This document shows positions 52,123 to 61,085 of a stretch of 64,000 nt of DNA, in pieces (within the stretch, counting starts at the first letter, position 1; every line of letters begins with the position of its first letter). Under the pieces are notes generated by a model. The model had not been told where the DNA came from and did no database searches. It was given only the letters and a program-made list of their open reading frames with translations. The stretch is from CBDFGT01 sp965247225 (GTDB lineage Bacteria > Pseudomonadota > Alphaproteobacteria > Rhizobiales > Rhizobiaceae). Both the position numbers and the translations under genes were made by a program. The stretch covers positions 186,001-250,000 of the forward strand of contig CBDFGT010000009.1 in assembly GCA_965247225.1 (NCBI GenBank). The letters run 5' to 3'.

Positions 52123-52902
52123 TTAATTCAAAGAAATATATTTGATGTCCCGGTCTTCGGTAATCCTGATGCATGACAGGTTTCCATTGATATAGGCACC
52201 CGTATCGATATTAATGCGCGTGCTGCTGCGGTCAATAGCTTCCACCGGAGTATGGCCATGGACCACCAGATAGCCGGAATCGGGAGACAGCTCACGCATG
52301 GCATTCGGCCGGATCCACAAAAGATCAGCTGTCTGCTGCTCTTCCAGCGCAACGCCCGGACGAATTCCGGCATGCACAAGGCAAAATCCCGGAACAGACA
52401 GGAGGCAGGGCAGTTTGCGCAGAAATTCCAGATGTTCCTCCGGAATATGACTGCTGATCTTGTTGCGCATAATTTGTTTTTTCAGCCCGGATTCATAAAT
52501 TCCGTAGGAATGCAGTGTCTGCTCGCCACCCAGAGAAAGCCACAGGTGTGAAGGCGACGGATCACTGATGAAATCCAGCATAAGTTCCTCATGATTACCG
52601 CACAGGCAAATACGCCTGAAACTTGCAGGCGCAGGCATCATCAGGAAATCGAGAACACCGGAAGACATGGGCCCCCTGTCTATGAGATCACCAAGATAGA
52701 CAATCCACTTCTCGCCTTCCCTGTCGGCGGCATCAACAATGATGGCCTCTTCGATTTTCCGCACCTGCGGCAGGCAACCGTGCACATCACCGATCACATA
52801 GATGGCTGCTGGAGCATTTTTATAAAACAACTTTTCCCTGAAGGGTTCAGGGGAGTCGTCCGGCGATTTTTTCTGGAATATTTTCAGCAGTGCAGCCATC
52901 AT
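52123..52902 (-). CDS. Metallophosphoesterase (Ser/Thr phosphatase-like)
   Basis: A 259-residue PPP-type phosphoesterase with all metal motifs: VIGDVHGCL, YLGDLIDRGPMSSG, LCGNHEELML and the later VVHGHTPVEAI. Substrate unknown; relatives cleave diadenosine polyphosphates or phosphoproteins. Its ATG overlaps the stop of the ligase-like gene (ATGA), so it is coupled to exopolysaccharide genes and may counteract the neighbouring tyrosine kinase; that is inference. Confidence 0.82.
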   Translation of the reverse strand: MMAALLKIFQKKSPDDSPEPFREKLFYKNAPAAIYVIGDVHGCLPQVRKIEEAIIVDAADREGEKWIVYLGDLIDRGPMSSGVLDFLMMPAPASFRRICLCGNHEELMLDFISDPSPSHLWLSLGGEQTLHSYGIYESGLKKQIMRNKISSHIPEEHLEFLRKLPCLLSVPGFCLVHAGIRPGVALEEQQTADLLWIRPNAMRELSPDSGYLVVHGHTPVEAIDRSSTRINIDTGAYINGNLSCIRITEDRDIKYISLN

Positions 52903-54302
52903 TCGGATGTACTTTCAGACGTCACGGAGCGGGGAATGGTTGCAATCCCTGCTGCTGCTACGGCAATGTAAAGATAGGTGACACCCTGCATCTCCAGACT
53001 GAAATCAACCAGGGAATGGACCGCGCCTGCAATCAGGCTCCCTATAGCCATACAAACTGCAGGACTTGATGTCTTGTCGCGACTGTATTTCAAAAAGAGA
53101 AGCACTATCCACCCGCCGACGATCAGCATGGGAATCGTACCGAACAGCAGTCCATATTCAGACCAAAGGGCGAGATAGGTTGAATGGGCCTTATCCCAGG
53201 TCACATCAAAATTGACGGGTGCCTGGTGAAAAACGGGATAGGCATACTCAAAACTTTGCCCGCCAAAACCTGTCAGCGGTCGCATTTCAATCATCCACCA
53301 GACCTGTTCATAGAGCTGATTGCGAATATCGGAATCGGCATCCACATTTGTCAGCCGCTCGACAAGCATGATCCCATAAGTGGAAGCTATCAGAACAAGG
53401 GCCGCAAGTAGCCCGATTGCACTGCCCGCAATGCGACCGACCGTCAATTTTATGCCCGACTTCACGACAAAGAGCACGACGGAGACCAGACTGCCGGACA
53501 GGGCTGCGAAAAAGCCCATCCGGGAGTTGGTTGAGACCAGGGCGACCACAATCAGGAGCCATCCGCACATGATGGCCAGGATACTGTTTTCGCCAGAGAG
53601 AAGATCAAACGGTTGCGCCTTCCTGTTGCCTGAAAATTGCACAAGCCTGTCTGCGATGAGTGTGGCACCAACAATGGCCCCGATGGCCAGGAACGTTGCA
53701 AAGGAATTGCGGTTCACAAAACCGCCCGTAACCGAACCGGCATAGGCCCATTTTTCTGCAAAGAGGATTGCGTCCTGAAACTGGAAAAACAGGAGCAGTC
53801 CGTAGGTCGCGTGAATGACAACAATCCAGAACAGTGCGCCCACAAACCTCCTCGAGCGTGATGCATTTGCGGCAATCTGCAGACATAAATAAAATAAAAG
53901 CCCATAGCTCAGCCAGCGCAGCAACGAAAGGCCCGTATCCCCCAGGGTCAGGGTAATCGTGTTGCCAACAGGAATATTCTCCGGAAGGGCGGTCAGGAAA
54001 TGGGGAAGCCATGATGCAATGGGAGCCATCTGGATCAGGATATAGAGGGCAAAGACCCAGAATAGCATGAAAAGTATCGGAAAACTTTCAAAACCCAGCC
54101 GCGTTACAGAACCAACTGAGGCTAGCCTTGCAAAATACCAGGTGCCTGAGGCAAACAGCACCAATGCAGTGAGGGCCCATGCAGCAGGCCTGTTGCCCCC
54201 GAGCATGAACGGTGTCACGAAAATGATCGCCAGAACAATCGTCATTATCTGATTGTTGAGCTTGAAGCGAATTTTGTTTGAGCTTGCAGCAGCGGCCATC
54301 AT
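52899..54302 (-). CDS. O-antigen ligase/polymerase-like membrane protein
   Basis: A 467-residue polytopic protein (about 11-12 membrane segments) of the Wzy/WaaL superfamily (PF04932-like): the periplasmic loop contains NSRMGFFAALSGSL and the downstream MRPLTGFGGQSFEYAYPVFH and DKAHSTYLALWSEYGLLFG, which carries the conserved His. It likely polymerises or ligates exopolysaccharide repeat units. AAGGAA precedes twin ATG codons at 54302/54299. The frame extends to 54374 but overlaps the upstream gene. Confidence 0.82.
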   Translation of the reverse strand: MMAAAASSNKIRFKLNNQIMTIVLAIIFVTPFMLGGNRPAAWALTALVLFASGTWYFARLASVGSVTRLGFESFPILFMLFWVFALYILIQMAPIASWLPHFLTALPENIPVGNTITLTLGDTGLSLLRWLSYGLLFYLCLQIAANASRSRRFVGALFWIVVIHATYGLLLFFQFQDAILFAEKWAYAGSVTGGFVNRNSFATFLAIGAIVGATLIADRLVQFSGNRKAQPFDLLSGENSILAIMCGWLLIVVALVSTNSRMGFFAALSGSLVSVVLFVVKSGIKLTVGRIAGSAIGLLAALVLIASTYGIMLVERLTNVDADSDIRNQLYEQVWWMIEMRPLTGFGGQSFEYAYPVFHQAPVNFDVTWDKAHSTYLALWSEYGLLFGTIPMLIVGGWIVLLFLKYSRDKTSSPAVCMAIGSLIAGAVHSLVDFSLEMQGVTYLYIAVAAAGIATIPRSVTSESTSE

Positions 54303-54348
54303 ATGTTCCTTGGATTCTTGTTGATGCAGTTTGCCTGGGGCAAACCGA

Positions 54349-55011
54349 TCAGATCTTGGCAGCCCTTCGCACAAGGTTCAAAAACCTGCGCTGGTTCGCA
54401 TCCGGAAGTTTTGCCACAATGTCTGTTACCCTGTCCCGAAAATTCACATCACTGACATATCGCCGTGCAATGGCCCGCACCCCATTGGAACTGAGGGCCA
54501 GCAGCGCGATGTCCTTTTCATGGGCGGCAAGCATGTCCGGGGTGAGTTTGTCAAAATTGTTTTCGGCCAGATCCACGCGCTGCACAGTTATCCATTGCTC
54601 ATGCGGACCGGTCAAAAAGGAATTGAGATAGCTTGTGCGAAAATTGTCTGCATCATTCAATTGTACCGCAGCTTGTGCCTTGACATACCATGCATAGGAG
54701 TTTGTCGGCATGGTTTGTGTAATTTCAGCTGCCGTTTTCAGACAGACTGCCGCAAACCGCGCGGTATTCTCCGCACCACGGATATTGATCACAATGGGCT
54801 GGAGACCATAACTGCAATCCTTCAGCGCCAGCATTTTGGAATAGGAAGACGGGCCGAAGGTGTTTTCACCGGCCAGGATGGATTCATAGAAGCCTTTTTC
54901 TGCTGGCTGTTTCTTGCCAAGAAATGCGAGCTCCTGCCATGCAACAATGGCGCTGATAACAGCTCCGCAAAAGCAGAAAAGGGGCATGGCTATCGTCAAC
55001 CGGGGCATCAT
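54349..55011 (-). CDS. Membrane-anchored protein of the exopolysaccharide block, unknown function
   Basis: A 220-residue protein with one N-terminal anchor (LTIAMPLFCFCGAVISAIVA) and an otherwise soluble alpha-helical periplasmic part, including TSYAWYVKAQAAVQLND-like (TNSYAWYVKAQAAVQLND) sequence that may be a TPR-like helix pair. It is encoded 46 bp upstream of the ligase-like gene in the same direction, suggesting a joint role in polysaccharide assembly. No family recognised. The frame is open to 55155. Confidence 0.6.
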   Translation of the reverse strand: MMPRLTIAMPLFCFCGAVISAIVAWQELAFLGKKQPAEKGFYESILAGENTFGPSSYSKMLALKDCSYGLQPIVINIRGAENTARFAAVCLKTAAEITQTMPTNSYAWYVKAQAAVQLNDADNFRTSYLNSFLTGPHEQWITVQRVDLAENNFDKLTPDMLAAHEKDIALLALSSNGVRAIARRYVSDVNFRDRVTDIVAKLPDANQRRFLNLVRRAAKI

Positions 55012-55178
55012 GTCAGGTCTTGTCTCTTTTCTTGATCGTGGTGTTCGTGTTGCACTTTTTTCAGAACCCCGGACATATACAGGAGGAATGAGTTGTTTTC
55101 CGTTAACAGTCCAGATGATTCGCATCTTTATATTCAAAAAATCTGAAACAGGCATAAGACTGTGTTTTCGAGGCTCTG

Positions 55179-55337
55179 CTATGCCTTTTCAGGAAACGGA
55201 TGCCGAGCGGGAGGAAGCCGGGATCTCACAATTTTCAGTTCATCCTGATCGGCTTTCTCTTCCGGAATTTCTGCATCCTGGGCATGACGCAAAAGCCTGT
55301 CACGCTGCTTTTGCCAGAAGCTTTCTATATCGCACAT
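55179..55337 (-). CDS. Possible small protein, 52 residues
   Basis: MCDIESFWQKQRDRLLRHAQ and a charged remainder ending ARHPFPEKA. GAGGG stands six bases before the ATG. The composition is plausible for a small cytosolic helical protein, but I recognise no family. It is the only coding candidate in 55012-55518, a 507-bp stretch that otherwise shows nothing but the AEC-transporter promoter. Confidence 0.3.
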   Translation of the reverse strand: MCDIESFWQKQRDRLLRHAQDAEIPEEKADQDELKIVRSRLPPARHPFPEKA

Positions 55338-55518
55338 TCTGGCCCTCAACAACCGCGCGGCTGGCCTCAAAATGAAATTGCAAACCATGTTCAAACATGA
55401 ATGACTTGCAGCATCAAGTGTGCTTTGACACCAGGAGTGCTTGCCTTGAAGGGATACACAGACGGGATGGTGTTCCGCTATCCGTCATAAAGGCCGTTTT
55501 GCGAATTTCAGGTGGTTC

Positions 55519-56463
55519 ATGCCAGATGTTATGATCAATGTTATGCCGGTGTTCATGCTGATCCTCATTGGATGGGCACTCGTCACATCCGGTTATATGA
55601 AGCCGGAAACGGGAGAGGCCCTTGGGGATTTTGTCTTCAGGGTCGCGGTTCCGGTTCTGCTGTTTCGGACCATTGCCGAATCCGATTTTCACGGCGCTTC
55701 ACCCCTTCGCCTGTGGATTGCCTATTTCTTTGGTGTCGCGGTCACATGGAGTGCCGGACATCTGGTTGCCACCCGGCTTTTCGGGCAGGACAGGCGTCTC
55801 GGTGTTCTTGCCGGTGTATCGTCGTCCTTTGCCAACAATGTCTTTATCGGACTGCCGCTGGTTTCGCGGATCGTCGGTGACGAAGGCATTGTTGCCCTGT
55901 CCATCCTTCTGGCTGTTCATTTGCCTTTGATGATGATTGCAGGCACCATCCTGATGGAACGTGCCGACCTTGCCGAAACGGGAAAGACCCCGGAAACCCT
56001 TGCACGGGTTCTCGTGAACATCGGCAGGAATCTGATCACAAATCCGCTGGTCATCGGCTTGCTGGCGGGCTCCGCTGTTCATGTCAGCGGCCTTGGCCTT
56101 CCGGGCGTTGCAAAGGTCGTTGTGGACCAGATTGCAGGGATTGCCGGACCGGCAGCCCTTTTGTCACTGGGGATGGCCGTGCGCAAATATGGGGTTTCCG
56201 ACAATCTCGGGCTGGCATCCGTCGTATCGGTATTGAAGCTCTTGCTGCTGCCAGCCAGTGTTTGGGCCGCAAGCCGGATTGTCGGACTGAGCCCGCAATG
56301 GACCTCGGCGATGGTTTTGACATCCTGTGTTCCCACAGGGGTCAATGCCTGGCTGATTGCCAACCGTTTTGGTGTGGGTCATGGCCTGGCGGCCTCTGCC
56401 ATCACCTTTACAACCGCACTTGGGGTTGTGACCGTGACATTCTGGGCATGGCTTCTGTCCTGA
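55519..56463 (+). CDS. AEC-family transporter (auxin efflux carrier type)
   Basis: Inner-membrane permease of 314 residues with about ten membrane segments in two halves: VMINVMPVFMLILIGWALVT, SSFANNVFIGLPLVSRIVGD (family motif in helix 4) and the second-half LTSCVPTGVNAWLIANRFGV. AEC proteins carry organic anions such as malate or malonate; the substrate here is unknown. AGGTGG precedes the start. Confidence 0.88.
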   Translation: MPDVMINVMPVFMLILIGWALVTSGYMKPETGEALGDFVFRVAVPVLLFRTIAESDFHGASPLRLWIAYFFGVAVTWSAGHLVATRLFGQDRRLGVLAGVSSSFANNVFIGLPLVSRIVGDEGIVALSILLAVHLPLMMIAGTILMERADLAETGKTPETLARVLVNIGRNLITNPLVIGLLAGSAVHVSGLGLPGVAKVVVDQIAGIAGPAALLSLGMAVRKYGVSDNLGLASVVSVLKLLLLPASVWAASRIVGLSPQWTSAMVLTSCVPTGVNAWLIANRFGVGHGLAASAITFTTALGVVTVTFWAWLLS

Positions 56464-56488
56464 GCTGAACATGCGACTTGAAAAGGAA

Positions 56489-56508
56489 AACCCGGCATGA
56501 GCCGGGTT
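56489..56508. terminator. Bidirectional terminator between the AEC transporter and cycM
   Basis: AACCCGGC-ATGA-GCCGGGTT, a perfect 8-bp stem between convergent genes. On the minus strand it is followed by TTTTCC, making it a good terminator for cycM. Confidence 0.75.
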
Positions 56509-56537
56509 CATTAACAGATCATAGAATCATGCAGATT

Positions 56538-57095
56538 TCATTGGGCAGGCGGCAAGGCAACCGGCGCATCAGACAGGGTGCGCAAATAGGCAATCAGGTT
56601 TGCACGTTCGTCGTCTTTTTTCAGACCGGCAAAGCCCATGGCAGTTCCGGGAACATATTTCTTGGGCGCGGTAAGGAACTGATTGAGGCTCTCATAGTCC
56701 CAGGCAACGGTTCCGCCCTTGGAATGATCCTTCATGGCCGCCGAATAGGCAAAACCTTCATGCGATGCCGCCTTGCGGCCAACAATATCCCAAAGGTCCG
56801 GTCCAACCTTGTTTGGACCACCCTTTTCACCGCTATGACAGGCCTGACACTTCTTGAAAACCGCTTCACCGGCGGTAGCGTCCGCTTTTGCCAGCAAAAC
56901 GCCAATCGGAACGGCGGCGGCGGCGGCGGCTTCGCCTGCACCGGAATCAGCAGCACTGTCCGCTACGACAATTTCGAAACCGGGCTTTTCCGGAGCTTCT
57001 GAATGGAATATGCCCTCAGAGGCAATGGATACGGAAAAGAGAACGAAAACTGTTGCCAAAAGAGCACCAACGCCCATGTTCGCATATGAGTTCAT
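56538..57095 (-). CDS. cycM: Membrane-anchored cytochrome c, CycM type
   Basis: A 185-residue class I cytochrome c kept in the membrane by an uncleaved N-terminal helix (MGVGALLATVFVLFSVSIAS). It has an Ala-rich linker, the haem site KKCQACHSGEKGG (Cys-x2-Cys-His) and the axial Met in PGTAMGFAGLKK. It carries electrons between the bc1 complex and terminal oxidase. The start at 57095 has AAAGGAG nine bases upstream. Divergent from kdsB, the order seen in Brucella-type genomes. Confidence 0.92.
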   Translation of the reverse strand: MNSYANMGVGALLATVFVLFSVSIASEGIFHSEAPEKPGFEIVVADSAADSGAGEAAAAAAVPIGVLLAKADATAGEAVFKKCQACHSGEKGGPNKVGPDLWDIVGRKAASHEGFAYSAAMKDHSKGGTVAWDYESLNQFLTAPKKYVPGTAMGFAGLKKDDERANLIAYLRTLSDAPVALPPAQ

Positions 57096-57248
57096 CTTGA
57101 AAAGCTCCTTTGCCACCGTTCTTTCACGGACCGGCCCATCTTGAAATCGGGCGGAACCTATGTCTTTTGACGCTCAGTTGCAACACCGATTATGATTCCG
57201 CATCTGAGACTTTTTGACACTTTTCCAAAATAAAATGAAGGCCGCACC

Positions 57249-58001
57249 ATGAATAGTCCCAGCTTTAACAATCATATTCTGCTGATTCCCGCAAGAATGG
57301 CCTCAACCCGGCTGCCGGGCAAGCCACTTGCCGAAATTTGCGGCCTGCCGATGATTGTTCATGTTGCAAAACGGGCCTGTGAAGCCAATGTGGGGCGGGT
57401 GGTCGTGGCTGTCGATGATGACGCCGTTCAGAAAGCCGTCTCGAAAGCCGGATTCGAGGCGGTGATGACAAGGCGGGATCATCAATCCGGTTCAGATCGT
57501 ATCCATGAGGCCCTGCTGGCGGCTGATCCGCAAGGCCGGTGCGAGATTATCATCAATGTTCAGGGCGATTTGCCCACCATTGATCCGGCTGCCATCCGCG
57601 CCTCGCTGCGTCCATTGCTGGACAATCCCGCAACCGATATTGCGACACTGACAGTGGAAATTCACGATGAAGATGAAAAGACCAACCCGAATGTTGTGAA
57701 AATCATCGGATCACCCCTGGGTGAAAGCCGTCTCAAGGCCCTGTATTTCACGCGGGCAACAGCACCATATGGCGATGGACCGCTCTATCATCATATCGGT
57801 CTTTACAGCTACCGTCGTGAAGCGCTGGCCAGATTTGTCTCGCTGCCGCCGTCGACACTGGAAAAACGCGAATCACTTGAGCAATTGCGGGCTTTGGAAT
57901 ATGGCATGCGCATCGATGCCGAAATTATAGAGACTATCCCCCTGGGCGTCGATACGCCTGCCGACCTCGAAAAGGCCAGACGCATTCTGGCACAGCAATG
58001 A
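57249..58001 (+). CDS. kdsB: 3-deoxy-manno-octulosonate cytidylyltransferase
   Basis: Activates Kdo as CMP-Kdo for lipopolysaccharide core synthesis. The 250-residue protein has the nucleotide-binding start LLIPARMASTRLPGKPLAEI, QSGSDRIHEAL, IINVQGDLPTIDP (metal Asp), and the C-terminal KRESLEQLRALEYGMRI. Standard length. It is followed by pheA after 16 bp. Confidence 0.95.
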   Translation: MNSPSFNNHILLIPARMASTRLPGKPLAEICGLPMIVHVAKRACEANVGRVVVAVDDDAVQKAVSKAGFEAVMTRRDHQSGSDRIHEALLAADPQGRCEIIINVQGDLPTIDPAAIRASLRPLLDNPATDIATLTVEIHDEDEKTNPNVVKIIGSPLGESRLKALYFTRATAPYGDGPLYHHIGLYSYRREALARFVSLPPSTLEKRESLEQLRALEYGMRIDAEIIETIPLGVDTPADLEKARRILAQQ

Positions 58002-58017
58002 ATGGTGCCAGGCCGAC

Positions 58018-58878
58018 ATGAAAACCAGAACCAACAGGATTTCCTTTCAGGGTGAGTTCGGTGCCAATTCCGATATGGCATGCCGGGATATGTTTCCGGC
58101 CATGCAACCGCTGCCCTGCCAGACCTTTGAGGATGCATTTGTGGCGGTGAAAAACGGCGATGCTGATATTGCCATGATTCCGATCGAGAACACGCTTGCG
58201 GGACGTGTGGCCGACATTCACCATCTGCTGCCGGAATCTGGCCTGAATATTGTCGGGGAATATTTCATGCCGATCCGGTTCCAGCTGATGGTTCTGCCGG
58301 GTGTCACGGCTGCGGAAATCAAAACGGTACACAGCCATATTCATGCGCTGGGCCAATGCCGCAAGATTGTTCGTGCCAATGGCTGGAAGGCGGTTGTGGC
58401 AGGCGATACGGCGGGAGCCGCAAAATGGGTGTCCCAAACAGGTGACCGGTCCATGGCAGCCCTGGCTCCACGGCTGGCGTCCAGTCTTTACGGGCTGGAC
58501 ATCATCGCAGAGAATGTTGAGGATTCCGAAAGCAATGTCACGCGCTTCGTGGTCCTGTCGCCCGATGCGGACCATATCAGTCGGCAATCTCGGGACGAGG
58601 TGATTGTTACGACTTTTGTTTTCAATGTCCGCAATATTCCTGCAGCCCTTTACAAGGCGCTCGGCGGCTTTGCCACCAACAGTATCAACATGACCAAACT
58701 GGAAAGCTACCAGATTGGCGGCACCTTCACCGCGACCCAGTTTTATGCCGATATTGAAGGCCATCCGGAGGATGACAATGTCCGGCGGGCCTTGGAAGAA
58801 TTGAAATTCTTCTCTGAGAAGGTTCATATTCTGGGCACATACCGGGCACACCCCATGCGCAGGAAACTGAACCTCTGA
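58018..58878 (+). CDS. pheA: Prephenate dehydratase
   Basis: Makes phenylpyruvate for phenylalanine synthesis. The 286-residue monofunctional form has the catalytic domain (ISFQGEFGANSDMACRDMFP, MIPIENTLAGRVADIH, and the essential Thr in NVTRFVVLSP) followed by a regulatory ACT domain (VRNIPAALYKALGGFATNSI, KLESYQIGGTFTATQFYADI) that senses phenylalanine. No chorismate mutase domain is fused. A strong hairpin follows the stop. Confidence 0.95.
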   Translation: MKTRTNRISFQGEFGANSDMACRDMFPAMQPLPCQTFEDAFVAVKNGDADIAMIPIENTLAGRVADIHHLLPESGLNIVGEYFMPIRFQLMVLPGVTAAEIKTVHSHIHALGQCRKIVRANGWKAVVAGDTAGAAKWVSQTGDRSMAALAPRLASSLYGLDIIAENVEDSESNVTRFVVLSPDADHISRQSRDEVIVTTFVFNVRNIPAALYKALGGFATNSINMTKLESYQIGGTFTATQFYADIEGHPEDDNVRRALEELKFFSEKVHILGTYRAHPMRRKLNL

Positions 58879-58924
58879 TACCGGCGGCCCCCCGCAGCAG
58901 AATAAAACGCGGGGGCCGCCGGTA
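58879..58924. terminator. GC-rich hairpin after pheA
   Basis: ACCGGCGGCCCCCCGC pairs with GCGGGGGCCGCCGGT, leaving one bulged C and a loop of about 13 bases. It lies between convergent genes; there is no T-run on the plus strand, so termination strength is uncertain. Confidence 0.6.
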
Positions 58925-58970
58925 TGATTTCTCCATTTCAAAACGGTCCGAAGGGCCTTTTGAAAGGGTC

Positions 58971-59951
58971 TCAGGCCGCTTTTCCGGAGCGGCTGAACTG
59001 GCCCTGCGGGCGATAGTGTACCAGATAGGTCGGCAGGATTGCAGACAGGAGAGCAGGGGCAATGCCCATGCCTGCCAATGTCCGGTTCTGAGCCATGGCA
59101 GCATCGGAAACAACATTGTCGCTGCGCAGCAGGGTAACCTGATCGGATGTCAGCGGAGGTTCGACAAACGGCACAAGCGAAGCCACGGATCCCATCAGCG
59201 ATGCTACGGCAAAGGGCAGAGAAACCAGCGTCCGCTTGCGGTCAATGGTTTCCAGCATCAGTTCGAGACACTGGCGAAAACTCAGGACTTCCGGGCCTCC
59301 CAGCTCATAGGTTTCACCCCTGGCAAGAACACCATCCACGGATTTGGCAACAGCCTCTGCCACATCACCGACATAGACCGGCTGGAACAATGTCTTTCCA
59401 CCGCCAATCAGGGGCAGGGCGGGCAACATGCGGGCCATATCTGCAAACTTGTTGAAGAACCCGTCTTCCGCGCCGAACACAATCGACGGACGCAGGATCA
59501 CCGCATCTGGCAGGATGGAGCGAATGGCCTCTTCCGCACGGCTCTTGGTGCGGGCATAGTCGGATCCGGATTTGGCATCGGCACCGATTGCGGAAATATG
59601 TGTCAGGCTTGCACCGGCGGCACGGGTTGCCTCGGCAATGGCACGCGCTCCAAAATCCTGCACGGAATCAAAGGTGTTGCGGCCACTCTGGAAAAGGATG
59701 CCTACACAGTTGATCACATGGTCTGCGCCCTGCACGGCAGCATCAACCGAATTGCGATAGCGCAGGTTTGCCTGAACACAAGAGATCTGGCCAACATTGC
59801 CCAAAGGCTGCAAATGTCCGGCAAGATCCGGTCTGCGCACGGCCACGCGAATGCGGTAACCGCGCCTGGCAAGCGCCCGGACAATATGACGGCCAACAAA
59901 CCCGGATCCGCCAAAAATGGTCACAAGTTTTGGCTGGTTGGAAAGTGTCAT
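58971..59951 (-). CDS. NDUFA9-like NAD(P)-binding protein
   Basis: Atypical short-chain dehydrogenase (SDR a5-type) of 326 residues related to the NDUFA9 accessory subunit of respiratory complex I. Cofactor motif TIFGGSGFVGRHIVRALARR, then NCVGILFQSG, HISAIGADAKSGSDYARTKS (Tyr-x3-Lys), and VFGAEDGFFNKFADM. Bacterial members may act on ubiquinone or complex I; this is family inference. Fully intact. Confidence 0.85.
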   Translation of the reverse strand: MTLSNQPKLVTIFGGSGFVGRHIVRALARRGYRIRVAVRRPDLAGHLQPLGNVGQISCVQANLRYRNSVDAAVQGADHVINCVGILFQSGRNTFDSVQDFGARAIAEATRAAGASLTHISAIGADAKSGSDYARTKSRAEEAIRSILPDAVILRPSIVFGAEDGFFNKFADMARMLPALPLIGGGKTLFQPVYVGDVAEAVAKSVDGVLARGETYELGGPEVLSFRQCLELMLETIDRKRTLVSLPFAVASLMGSVASLVPFVEPPLTSDQVTLLRSDNVVSDAAMAQNRTLAGMGIAPALLSAILPTYLVHYRPQGQFSRSGKAA

Positions 59952-60061
59952 GGTCGGGCTCCTGATATCGGATCGTGTGAGAAAGGACAGTTTCCCTGCT
60001 TCTTAGATGAATCGCGGCACAAGGTGAAGAGCGCAAAGCGATTGGAAAGGGGTCAACTGGC

Positions 60062-60349
60062 TCAAAAACCTTCAACGATCACCATTTCTGCGTCGGCCAC
60101 CTGCTGCCGGATTGCCGCAGCAATCTGGTACTCCGGCGAATGGTAGCAATCATGCGCCGCCTGAAGCGACGGGAATGCAATCACCACATTGCGTGCCCGC
60201 ACCGGACCTTCAAGCGCTTCATAGGTTCCGCCCCGGGCCAGAAAGGTTGCGCCATACTTTTCAAAGGCCGGCTTTGCGGCGGCCACATAATCCTTGTAAC
60301 GCTCGGCATCGCGGACATCCACACGCGCAATCCAGTATCCCTTTGGCAT
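60062..60349 (-). CDS. DUF1330 domain-containing protein
   Basis: A 95-residue protein of the dimeric alpha-beta barrel type: MPKGYWIARVDVRDAERYKD, GGTYEALEGPVRARNVVIAF and AHDCYHSPEYQIAAAIRQ. Function unknown in the family. AGGAGACACT precedes the ATG at 60349, so five residues of the longer frame are left out. It lies 37 bp from pyrF, same strand. Confidence 0.85.
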   Translation of the reverse strand: MPKGYWIARVDVRDAERYKDYVAAAKPAFEKYGATFLARGGTYEALEGPVRARNVVIAFPSLQAAHDCYHSPEYQIAAAIRQQVADAEMVIVEGF

Positions 60350-60386
60350 AGTGTCTCCTGACATCGGTTAAAGTCCCTGAAGTCGC

Positions 60387-61085
60387 TTAAAGTACAGACT
60401 GCATTTCGGCCAGAATGGAACGGGCTGCTGCCAGAGGATCTGGGGCCCTGACGACAGGCCGGGCCACGACAAGATGCGTAGAACCGGCTTTCAGTGCGTC
60501 ACCGGGTGTCATCACCCGCTTCTGGTCGCCTTTTTCCGCACCGGCCGGGCGAATGCCGGGGGTCACGATGGCAAGGTCAGGGCCGACAATCTGCCGCACC
60601 GCACGGGCCTCTTCTGCAGAACAGACAATGCCGCCCATACCTGCGATAAGCGCCTGTTCTGCGCGTTTCAGCACCAGCGTATGCGGATCATATTCATAAC
60701 CGGCATTCACCATGTCCTGTTCGTCCATGGATGTCAGCACGGTAACGCCCAGAAGGCAAAGGCCGGAGCCGCGCGCGGCCTCAACGGCTGCACGCATGGC
60801 CCGGGGATAGGCGTGCAGAGTCAGCATTGTCATGCCCATTTTCACAATATTTTCAACGCCGCTGGCAACGGTATTGTCAATATCGAGCAGCTTCATGTCG
60901 AGAAAGATCTTCTTGCCGCCCTGCGCAAGGTCACGGGCAAATTCCAGTCCGCCCGCAAAGGCCAGCTGATACCCGATCTTGTAATACAGAACCTCGTCGC
61001 CCAGCGCGGCGACGAGTTTTTCCGCTTCTGCAACGGTGGGTACATCAAGCCCCACGATCAAACGGTCAATCGCACGCCTGTCCAT
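60387..61085 (-). CDS. pyrF: Orotidine 5'-phosphate decarboxylase
   Basis: Last step of UMP synthesis. The 232-residue TIM-barrel enzyme has LIVGLDVPTVAEAEKLVAAL, the catalytic KKIFLDMKLLDIDNTVASG (Asp-x-Lys-x2-Asp), and IVTPGIRPAG near the phosphate site. The start at 61085 is the ATG before the first strand; GG-rich sequence precedes it. The first 20 bases overlap the end of the upstream phosphatase-like gene. Confidence 0.95.
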   Translation of the reverse strand: MDRRAIDRLIVGLDVPTVAEAEKLVAALGDEVLYYKIGYQLAFAGGLEFARDLAQGGKKIFLDMKLLDIDNTVASGVENIVKMGMTMLTLHAYPRAMRAAVEAARGSGLCLLGVTVLTSMDEQDMVNAGYEYDPHTLVLKRAEQALIAGMGGIVCSAEEARAVRQIVGPDLAIVTPGIRPAGAEKGDQKRVMTPGDALKAGSTHLVVARPVVRAPDPLAAARSILAEMQSVL

